From: Verrucomicrobiaceae bacterium UBA2429
GTDB lineage: Bacteria; Verrucomicrobiota; Verrucomicrobiia; Verrucomicrobiales; Verrucomicrobiaceae
Direction: 5' to 3'
DNA length: 34,317 nt
Assembly: GCA_002343505.1 (NCBI GenBank)
Contig: DDQZ01000034.1
Location: 1 to 34,317 of the forward strand
Shown one piece after another: positions 1-5,766 of the stretch; position 1 is the stretch's first letter, and every line of letters begins with the position of its first letter. Below the pieces are notes generated by a model. The model saw only the letters and a program-made list of their open reading frames with translations. It searched no databases and had not been told where the DNA came from. The position numbers and the translations under genes are program-made.

Positions 1-221
1 CCCCTGCCCCGGCCAAGAAGGAGGAACCCAAAAAAGACGAGGCAAAGAACACCGAACCAAAGAAAGGAGCGGCCAAAAAGGAGGAACCCAAACCCGCCGC
101 CACTCCCCCTGCGTCAAAGCCCGCCAATACTCCCCCGACTCCGAAACCCGCTGACGCGCCGCCGACACCGAAACCCGCCGCCAAACCCACCGACGCCCCG
201 CCGGCACCCAAGGCCAATTGA
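1..221 (+). CDS. C-terminal tail of a Lys/Pro/Ala-rich protein (partial)
   Basis: An open frame enters from the left edge (first full codon at position 3) and ends at TGA 219-221. The visible 72 residues are low complexity: alternating KKEEPK blocks followed by repeats of the type TPKPADAPP and TPKPAAKP. This is a flexible, positively charged, proline-rich tail like those at the ends of secreted, periplasm-spanning or nucleic-acid-binding proteins. No domain can be named because the body of the protein lies outside the window. The frame is credible because it runs without a stop from the edge, has strong third-position GC, and ends only 2 bases before the stop of the convergent birA-like gene. 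Function unknown. Confidence 0.6.
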   Translation, partial: PAPAKKEEPKKDEAKNTEPKKGAAKKEEPKPAATPPASKPANTPPTPKPADAPPTPKPAAKPTDAPPAPKAN

Positions 222-223
222 AC

Positions 224-1018
224 TCAATAGACTTGGCGGACATTTTCCGCACTGTCCAGCAGGCTCAGACTGCCATCGGGAAGCTCCAGCTTGAGCCTTC
301 CCTCCTCATCGAGATCTAGCGCTCGCCCGACCACTTCACGCCCGTGCTGCCAGGCGCGAATTTGCCTGCCAAGCAGCAAACTGCGTGAACGCGCCTCCCT
401 CAGCGCAACGCTGAATCCAGAGTCAAGCCGCCCCAGGTGACTGTGCAAAGCGCTTAGCAGGGCCAAAGCCAGCTCATGCCGGTCCAGGTCCATCCTGACT
501 TCATCGCCAAGCTCCAAGGCAAGCGAGGTGGCCTCGGAGGCGATTCCCGGCGGGAAAACGCGCGTGTTCACATTCAGCCCGATGCCAAGCACGAGCATGA
601 GACCTTCAGGACCGTTCAGTGTCTCGGCAAGCAGTCCTGAAACCTTGCGCCTTCCAAGAAAAATGTCGTTCGGCCACTTGATGACAGGACGTAGTGGCAG
701 CACGCGCTCGATGGCCTGGCAAACAGCCAGCGCCGCCAGTGTTGTCACGCGCGGCCAAAGCACCGGAGGCGCAGCGGGCCGCAGAAGCAGGGAGAGCATG
801 AGGTCGCGCCCTGGCGGCGTGATCCAGCGGTTTTCACGCCGCCCGCGCCCGGCAGTCTGGCTTTCCGCAAACAGCACAGCGCCCGGCGGCTCACCGCGCA
901 GCGCGACTGCGCGGAGGTCATCGCTGGTGGACCCGGTCTCGGCGGTCACTGAGACACGCCAGGGCAGGCTATCCCGCTCACAGGCATCTTGAAGAACGGC
1001 TGCATCCAGGGCGGGCAT
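224..1018 (-). CDS. birA: Biotin--[acetyl-CoA-carboxylase] ligase, monofunctional
   Basis: Predicted to activate biotin with ATP and attach it to the acceptor lysine of the acetyl-CoA carboxylase biotin carrier protein in the cytoplasm. The 264-residue protein has the family motifs in order: TGSTSDD (28-34), the biotinyl-AMP loop AESQTAGRGRR (51-61), KWPNDI (114-119), KVSGLLAE (125-132) and GIGLNVN (145-151), then a small C-terminal domain (about 215-264). There is no N-terminal helix-turn-helix, so it is the monofunctional class and should not be a biotin-operon repressor. In the loop the residue after GRGRR is Glu where Gly is common. The ATG lies 6 bases after the stop of the upstream cation transporter, so the two are probably co-transcribed. 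The stop is 2 bases from that of the convergent gene, and I see no terminator between them. Confidence 0.93.
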   Translation of the reverse strand: MPALDAAVLQDACERDSLPWRVSVTAETGSTSDDLRAVALRGEPPGAVLFAESQTAGRGRRENRWITPPGRDLMLSLLLRPAAPPVLWPRVTTLAALAVCQAIERVLPLRPVIKWPNDIFLGRRKVSGLLAETLNGPEGLMLVLGIGLNVNTRVFPPGIASEATSLALELGDEVRMDLDRHELALALLSALHSHLGRLDSGFSVALREARSRSLLLGRQIRAWQHGREVVGRALDLDEEGRLKLELPDGSLSLLDSAENVRQVY

Positions 1019-1024
1019 GGCATT

Positions 1025-1981
1025 TCAAGCATCAGGATCCCCCGCATGGACCTTGTCGTGGTCGCCGCAGGTTTCGAGGTGGGTGATGATCTGCATTTTC
1101 ACCGGCATGGCGGCGATGACGGCACGCTCGATCTCGGTGGCGCGGCGGTGCGCGTCGCGGAGCAGAATGCCGTCCGGAAAAAGCAAATGCACGTCCACAT
1201 GATGGAGGTGGCCGGAGTTGCGGTGGCGCAGCGCGTGAAAACTGACGCCGCGCGCGGATGTCTCATGCGCGAGCGCCTGCTCCAGTTGGCGGGCGACGGC
1301 GGGATCCGCCTCGTCCATGAGACCGGTGACACTTTCCCGCACAAGGCCCCAGCCGGAGAAAAGGATGTTGGCGGCGATCAAGAGACCGAAAAGAGGATCC
1401 CACCACAGACTGCCTGTCAGCACGGTCATGGCAAGACCCGCGAGCGCGCCAAGACTGGTCCATGCGTCCGTCAGCACATGACGTCCGTTGGCGCGGAGGA
1501 TGAACACGTCAAGCCGGCGGCCAGCGCGCATGAGGAAAAGCCCAAGCGCCAGATTCACCAGGATGGCAACGCCGGTGAGCACCATGCCCTGGTCCAGGTT
1601 CACCACCCCCAGCCCAGACACCCAGCGGCGTACCGACTCGAAGGCGATGAACACAGCCGCCGCCAGAATGAGCGCCCCCTCCACTCCGGCTGAAATGAAG
1701 GCCACTTTGCTGTGGCCATATGGATGATTGGCGTCAGGCGGCCTCTGGGATAGAGCCAGGCTGAAACTGGCAAAAAAGACAGCCGCCAGATGCACCACAG
1801 ACTCCGCCGCATCCCCCAGTATGGCCGCCGAGCCGGTCAAGGCCCAGGCGCCGAGCTTCAGCGCCAGCATGAGGAAGCTGGCCGACAATGACCAGCGCAT
1901 GGCGCTGCGCGCGGCGGCCTGGGCTTGGGCGTGCTTCATCATGCCGCCAGCATCGCCCAAACTGTGAAAACCGCCATCCAT
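1025..1981 (-). CDS. Cation diffusion facilitator (CDF) family metal exporter
   Basis: An inner-membrane divalent-cation/proton antiporter (Zn, Fe, Mn or Co are usual substrates). The 318-residue protein has about six membrane helices and a cytoplasmic C-terminal domain. CDF hallmarks are the TM2 stretch SAAILGDAAESVVH (51-64), HPYGHSK (86-92) after TM2, HVLTD (168-172) in TM5, and LMDEADP (221-227) at the start of the cytoplasmic domain. In TM2 the metal-site positions are Glu60 and His64 rather than the textbook Asp/His-x3-Asp, while TM5 keeps His168-x3-Asp172. Substrate specificity therefore should not be assumed. The start is uncertain: ATG 1981 (used here) has no clear Shine-Dalgarno, and Met14/Met15 are alternatives that give a more typical N-terminus. 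It lies 15 bases downstream of infC and 6 bases upstream of the biotin ligase gene, so probably one operon. Confidence 0.9.
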   Translation of the reverse strand: MDGGFHSLGDAGGMMKHAQAQAAARSAMRWSLSASFLMLALKLGAWALTGSAAILGDAAESVVHLAAVFFASFSLALSQRPPDANHPYGHSKVAFISAGVEGALILAAAVFIAFESVRRWVSGLGVVNLDQGMVLTGVAILVNLALGLFLMRAGRRLDVFILRANGRHVLTDAWTSLGALAGLAMTVLTGSLWWDPLFGLLIAANILFSGWGLVRESVTGLMDEADPAVARQLEQALAHETSARGVSFHALRHRNSGHLHHVDVHLLFPDGILLRDAHRRATEIERAVIAAMPVKMQIITHLETCGDHDKVHAGDPDA

Positions 1982-1996
1982 GTCCGCAAACCGCGG

Positions 1997-2884
1997 TCAA
2001 GCCTGCTTCTGACCATCCTCATGATGATCGTCCTCATGATGGTCCTCCTCGTCATGGCGGTCCTCGCGCGGATCATGCCCTTCCTGATGCTTGATGTCCG
2101 CATGCTCCGTGACGCCTTTGAGGTGGGTCTTGAATTTGCGCACGCGCTGGCGCTCGGGCAGAGGGCTGATCTGCATGTTGATGTTGCGCCCGGCCTGCTT
2201 GGGCTCCTGGTCTGCGTGCCCCATGGTCTGAAGGTCGGTCTTGATCTTGGCGGCAAGCTCGTGGCCCAGCTCCTGGTGCGCCATCTGCCGGCCCCTGAAC
2301 TGGAGTTGAATGCGCACTTTGTGCCCCTCGGCCAGGAAGTCCTCCGCATGGATGATCTTGATCTGGTAGTCATGGGGATCAATGCCGATTCGGAACTTGA
2401 GTTCCTTCACCTTGCCGCCCTTGTGGTGCTTGTGGGACTCCTTCTTGTGCTTCTCCTGGATGTATTTCCACTTGCCGTAGTCAATGATTTTGCAGACTGG
2501 AACTTCAAGATTGGCAGCCACCTCGACGAGGTCGAGACCGCGCTCGCGCGCCATGCGCAGCGCCTGCCCCGTGGGCAGCACACCGTATTGCTGGTTCGTC
2601 GCCCCGTCCACCACCCGCACCTTCGGCGCACGGATGCGCTCGTTGACGCGCGTCTGGTCCGCGTAGCGGTTGTTGTTGCGGTTGCCGCGCGGCGGCCCGA
2701 AACCCGCCCCCATATTGCCGCGGAAAGCGGGCGCGCCGCCAGCGGAAGCAGTCCGCTGGGACGGACGGGGAGGACTTCCAGCCGATCCCGCCGGCCTGAC
2801 TTGCCCCTGACCGGATTGATGTGACTGCCCGCCTTGAGCCGGTTTGAACTGGCTGCTATTGATGTTCTGGAATGGATTGCTTAT
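1997..2884 (-). CDS. infC: Translation initiation factor IF-3, probable AUA start
   Basis: IF-3 binds the 30S subunit, prevents subunit joining and proofreads the start codon and initiator tRNA. The core is clear: VNERIRAPKVRVV and ALRMARERGLDLVEVA in the N domain, CKIIDYGKWKY before the Lys/His-rich linker, then KELKFRIGIDPHDYQIK, FRGRQMAHQELG and the C domain. The first ATG (2713) has no ribosome binding site. The open frame continues 57 codons upstream to ATA at 2884-2882, preceded by GGAGG with a 6-base spacer, and no ATG, GTG or TTG lies in between. IF-3 genes are known to use AUU/AUC/AUA for self-repression, so I take ATA as the start (295 residues). This adds a Q/S/G/P-rich N-terminal extension. 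The C-terminus carries an extra His/Asp/Glu-rich tail with eight histidines. infC is followed by a cation exporter and birA, not rpmI-rplT. Confidence 0.93.
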   Translation of the reverse strand: MSNPFQNINSSQFKPAQGGQSHQSGQGQVRPAGSAGSPPRPSQRTASAGGAPAFRGNMGAGFGPPRGNRNNNRYADQTRVNERIRAPKVRVVDGATNQQYGVLPTGQALRMARERGLDLVEVAANLEVPVCKIIDYGKWKYIQEKHKKESHKHHKGGKVKELKFRIGIDPHDYQIKIIHAEDFLAEGHKVRIQLQFRGRQMAHQELGHELAAKIKTDLQTMGHADQEPKQAGRNINMQISPLPERQRVRKFKTHLKGVTEHADIKHQEGHDPREDRHDEEDHHEDDHHEDGQKQA

Positions 2885-2890
2885 GGGGAA

Positions 2891-2895
2891 CCTCC
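2891..2895 (-). promoter_or_regulatory. Shine-Dalgarno GGAGG that sets the AUA start of infC
   Basis: On the minus strand GGAGG is followed by TTCCCC (6 bases) and then ATA in frame with IF-3. It is the only strong ribosome binding site near the 5' end of infC, and spacing to the ATA is optimal. The ATG 57 codons downstream has no such site. This is what decides the non-canonical start. Confidence 0.75.
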
Positions 2896-2908
2896 GGGTG
2901 GTTTTGAT

Positions 2909-2930
2909 TCAAAGACGAATCTCTCTTTGA
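2909..2930 (-). promoter_or_regulatory. Stem-loop in the infC leader
   Basis: TCAAAGA at 2909-2915 and TCTTTGA at 2924-2930 form a perfect 7-bp inverted repeat around an 8-base loop. It ends 13 bases upstream of the infC Shine-Dalgarno. It has no T-run after it, so it is not a simple terminator. A role in leader stability or translation control of infC is an inference. Confidence 0.4.
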
Positions 2931-3229
2931 AAAAGCTGGCAGGCTGCGCGGTGAATGGCTGACATATCAAGCCGTGTGAACCTGGTGGTGCATGGACAGC
3001 CATTCCTCAACCCGTTCATGCGGGAGATGGGAATGTGATGCTGCGTATGTCATGCGTCTGGAAAATCATGGGTGGAAGCGGATGTCTTCATCGCTGCCTC
3101 CGGGCGGAATAGTCCGCCGCTGACCACAACGAACTTGATAGTCGGATTCTTAGCGCGCGGCAAGACAAATTCCGGCAAAGTCCTCGTCACCCACGGATTC
3201 TGCGGAAATGTGGACGAATGAATGGAAGC

Positions 3230-3328
3230 CTCCGGAGCCAGCCGCGCGCGGGTGGTTTCGATCATCCGCAGGCAGGCGATATTATTCACCACGCCGCCGC
3301 AATCGGTGTCGAAAAACTTGATATCTTC
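3230..3328 (-). pseudogene. Remnant of a YbgC/4-hydroxybenzoyl-CoA-type acyl-CoA thioesterase
   Basis: About 33 codons on the minus strand match the N-terminal signature of hot-dog acyl-CoA thioesterases: REDIKFFDTDCGGVV then NNIACLRMIETTRARLA. These contain the catalytic-type Asp in the FDTD motif and the following helix. Intact relatives of about 130-150 residues usually read GGVVHNIAYLRxIE; here His is replaced by Asn and Tyr by Cys. After LAPE the similarity stops and the expected later strands are absent in all three minus-strand frames I read. The likely initiator position is a Trp codon (WADHAYPT). I read this as a truncated, mutated remnant. A very short functional protein is less likely. 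Confidence 0.5.
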
Positions 3329-3443
3329 GCGGGCCTCAATGGTTGGGTATGCATGGTCCGCCCATTTTTTTGGAGGTCCTGGCCATCCCGTAATCGAGTT
3401 CTCCCGGTCCGTGAAGTTCTTTTGAAATGCCCCTTGCCTATTT

Positions 3444-3483
3444 GGATTACACCTGTAATCCATGTGGGTCACAAGTGTAATCC
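3444..3483. promoter_or_regulatory. Tandem TACAnnTGTA palindromes (CopY/BlaI-like operator) before the DUF1549 gene
   Basis: Box 1 (3444-3461) is a perfect palindrome, GGATTACA-CC-TGTAATCC. Box 2 (3466-3483) is GGGTCACA-AG-TGTAATCC and matches box 1 at 14 of the 16 non-central positions. The start-to-start distance is 22 bp, about two helical turns, so both would face the same side of the DNA. Box 2 ends 6 bases before the ATG at 3490. The core TACAnnTGTA is the recognised half-site pair of CopY/BlaI/MecI-family repressors. The TGTAAT halves also resemble -10 hexamers, so binding would mask the promoter. No regulator of this family is in the window, so the assignment is inferred. Confidence 0.6.
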
Positions 3484-3489
3484 TTGCGC

Positions 3490-5427
3490 ATGAATTTCTT
3501 ATCTTCACCTCTCTGCGCCATACTCATCTCTACAGTGCTCCTGTTTGGAGTCTCTGGGCACGCAGCCGAGAAGTACGACAACCCCACGCCGTGGTCCTAC
3601 CAGCGGCTTCAGCGTCCGGCAATTCCGGCCACGAAGGACACCGCATGGCCGAAGGACGACCTCGACCGCTTCATCCTCGCTCGTCTCGAAAAGGAAAACC
3701 TCCGCCCCATCGGCGATGCGCCGCGTGCCACGCTCATCCGGCGTGCGTCCTTCGACCTGCGCGGTCTCCCTCCCTCTCAAAGTGAGGTCGATGCCTTTCT
3801 GCGTGATCCATCATCTGATGACGCCGCCTTCGCGAAGGTCGTGGACGCCTTCCTCCAATCCGAACGCTTCGGCGAGCGCTGGGCGCGGCATTGGCTGGAT
3901 GTCGTGCGTTATGCGGACAGCGTCGGTCGCGTGTGGAATGCGCCGTTTCTGTATGCCGCGCGGTATCGCGACTGGGTGATTGATTCGCTCAACACAGACA
4001 AGCCCTACAACCGCTTCGTCGCCGAGCAGATCGCGGGTGATTTGATTCCTGCGAAGACCGTTTTGCAGAGTCGTGATCAGATCGTCGGCACCGGCATGCT
4101 CGCGCTCGGCAGCATGAATCTTCAGGAGGGCGACTATGAGCAGCACATCCTCGATCAGGTCGATGACCAGATCGACGTCGTCTCACGCGCCTTCCTCGGC
4201 ATCACCATCGCCTGCGCGCGCTGCCACGATCACAAAACGGAGCCGGTGAGCCAGAAGGACTACTATGCGCTCGCGGGCATCTTTTACAGCAGCCGCACGC
4301 TCAGCGGCACGCCGAACCGCAACGACGGCGTCGCCGGTGGTTACGTCAGCCCCGAGGCGCTCGTCGATCTGCCCACCGAGCTCGATGAAGCTGTCGGCCC
4401 GCCGCAAAAACTGCCCGCCGGCATTCACTCGATGGATGACATCCGCGAGCTCGGCAATCCGAAGCAAACCATTCGCTACGACCACGATCCGCACTTCTGC
4501 ATGGGCGTCATCGACGGCGAAATCAAAGACTGCGAGATCGCCATCGGCGGCGACCCGCACGATCGCGACACCGCGCCGAATCGCGGCGAATTGAAGCTCC
4601 CCGCCTTGCCACCGATGCCGAAAGTGCCCGCGCAAAGCTCCGGCCGCCTCGAATTCGCCCAATGGCTCACGCAGCCCACGCATCCGCTCACCTCACGCGT
4701 CATGGTGAACCGCCTCTGGCAGCATCTTTTCGGCGAAGGCCTCGTACGCACACCCGATGACTTCGGCATCACCGGCGCCGATCCCACGCATCCCGATCTG
4801 CTCGATCATCTCGCCATCCGTTTCGTCACGAACGGCTGGAGCGTGAAGAAAATGATCCGCGAGATGATGCTGAGCCGCACCTACCGACTCGCCACCACCG
4901 GCAATCCCGAGCATCCCGATGCGGGCAACAAACTCCGCTGGCGACAAAACCCGAAGCGCCTCGAACTCGAGCCGCTGCGCGACACGCTCCTGCAACTCGC
5001 CGCTCAGCTTACCTTCGACCGCCCCGAAGGCATCCAAGTCGCGGGAACCGGCGGCAAAGGTCGTCACGGTGTCACGCGCGGCCTGCTCGGCATCGAGGAG
5101 CCGTATCGCACGATCTATCTCCCCGTCGTGCGGGACAACATCCCTGAACTCTTCAGCACCTTCGACTTCCCCGGCCCCACCCAAATCAAAGGCCAGCGCG
5201 ACGTCACCACCGTCGCTCCGCAGGCCCTGTTCTTCATGAACAACCCCATCGTCGAACAACTCTCCGCCCAAATCGCCGAGAAGGCCGGCAAAGACACCCA
5301 AGCCATCTACAAGCTCATTTTGGGCCGCGATCCCACCTCCGAAGAAATCACCGACGCCCGCGATTTGGACGACCAAACCCTCGTGCAGGCGCTTCTCGGC
5401 ACGGCGGAGTTTCGATATGTGTTTTGA
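3490..5427 (+). CDS. Secreted DUF1549/DUF1553 (planctomycete-type) protein
   Basis: A 645-residue exported protein of the PSCyt2-PSD1 type common in Planctomycetes and Verrucomicrobiota, whose biochemical function is not established. The ATG at 3490 gives a clean signal peptide (MNFLSSPLCAILISTVLLFG...HAA). A TTG two codons earlier is the only other nearby start. The DUF1549 region runs from LDRFILARLEKENLRP (about residue 58) to CARCHDHKTEP with a CxxCH motif (Cys242, Cys245, His246) followed by DYYALAGIFYSS. DUF1553 starts at about residue 390 with LTSRVMVNRLWQHLFGEGL, PDDFG and HPDLLDHLA. The N-terminal haem domain (PSCyt1) found in many longer relatives is missing, so the CxxCH may be structural. 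It pairs with the DUF1501 gene 339 bases downstream, the usual partner. Operator-like palindromes sit at its 5' end. Confidence 0.9.
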   Translation: MNFLSSPLCAILISTVLLFGVSGHAAEKYDNPTPWSYQRLQRPAIPATKDTAWPKDDLDRFILARLEKENLRPIGDAPRATLIRRASFDLRGLPPSQSEVDAFLRDPSSDDAAFAKVVDAFLQSERFGERWARHWLDVVRYADSVGRVWNAPFLYAARYRDWVIDSLNTDKPYNRFVAEQIAGDLIPAKTVLQSRDQIVGTGMLALGSMNLQEGDYEQHILDQVDDQIDVVSRAFLGITIACARCHDHKTEPVSQKDYYALAGIFYSSRTLSGTPNRNDGVAGGYVSPEALVDLPTELDEAVGPPQKLPAGIHSMDDIRELGNPKQTIRYDHDPHFCMGVIDGEIKDCEIAIGGDPHDRDTAPNRGELKLPALPPMPKVPAQSSGRLEFAQWLTQPTHPLTSRVMVNRLWQHLFGEGLVRTPDDFGITGADPTHPDLLDHLAIRFVTNGWSVKKMIREMMLSRTYRLATTGNPEHPDAGNKLRWRQNPKRLELEPLRDTLLQLAAQLTFDRPEGIQVAGTGGKGRHGVTRGLLGIEEPYRTIYLPVVRDNIPELFSTFDFPGPTQIKGQRDVTTVAPQALFFMNNPIVEQLSAQIAEKAGKDTQAIYKLILGRDPTSEEITDARDLDDQTLVQALLGTAEFRYVF

Positions 5428-5457
5428 AACCATGAACGCGTTCGCATTTGATCAGGG

Positions 5458-5717
5458 TTTGAAGCCCAACGGGCTTCTGTCATGCAGCCCAGGGTTGCGC
5501 GAAGCGCTACCCTGGGTCCAACGCGTCACGTTCACCTCAGGTGCATCAACCCCAACGGGGTTGCGTCAACCGCCGCCAGTTCCATCGGCCTCCGTTCGCG
5601 ATAGAGCCTTCGATGGACGGAACCCCGTTGGGGTTCGTTGTGATATGTCGTGGGGTCTATCGCTGACCCAGGGTTGTTCCAACCCTGGGCTGCATGACGA
5701 AAGCCCTTTGGGCTTTG
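5458..5717. repeat. Fold-back intergenic repeat (two inverted copies of a palindromic element)
   Basis: The 339-base gap between the two secreted-protein genes is almost filled by one large inverted repeat. The left arm contains GAAGCCCAACGGGCTTC (5461-5477), then TCATGCAGCCCAGGGTTG (5480-5497), and CAACCCCAACGGGGTTG (5547-5563). The right arm contains the same blocks in reverse order and complement: AACCCCGTTGGGGTT (5621-5635), the hairpin CCCAGGGTTG-TTC-CAACCCTGGG (5667-5689), CTGCATGAC and AAGCCCTTTGGGCTTT (5701-5716). Each block is itself a small palindrome, so the RNA could form several nested hairpins. There is no T-run and no coding frame. It looks like a REP-type mobile intergenic sequence. 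An effect on transcript stability between the two genes is possible. Confidence 0.7.
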
Positions 5718-5766
5718 AAGGATCACGAACCCAGTCTTCGGCCCCAACCTCAACCTTGCCAGTTTC

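Larger units (their letters stand above)
2885..3489. other. 605-bp region without an intact gene between infC and the DUF1549 gene
   Basis: This stretch holds the infC leader (2885 to about 3050), a decayed thioesterase gene fragment (3230-3328, minus strand) and a pair of operator-like palindromes (3444-3483). A minus-strand frame spanning 3050-3508 is open for 152 codons, but only about a third of it resembles a known protein, and it runs through the operator and start of the next gene. I therefore do not call it as a functional gene. I find no convincing sigma-70 promoter for infC. The nearest -10-like elements for the rightward gene are the TGTAAT halves inside the palindromes. Confidence 0.6.

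Noticed and set aside
1925..2824. Plus-strand frame of 299 codons opposite infC with hydrophobic stretches
   Set aside because: The hydrophobic stretch is the antisense of the His/Asp/Glu-rich IF-3 tail; infC is the certain gene here.
3050..3508. Minus-strand 152-codon frame as a functional gene
   Set aside because: Only about 33 codons resemble a thioesterase; the frame crosses the operator and start of the DUF1549 gene, so only the remnant is annotated.
5458..5717. Fold-back repeat as a Rho-independent terminator or CRISPR
   Set aside because: There is no T-run after the hairpins and no regular spacer array; two inverted composite copies fit a REP-type element better.
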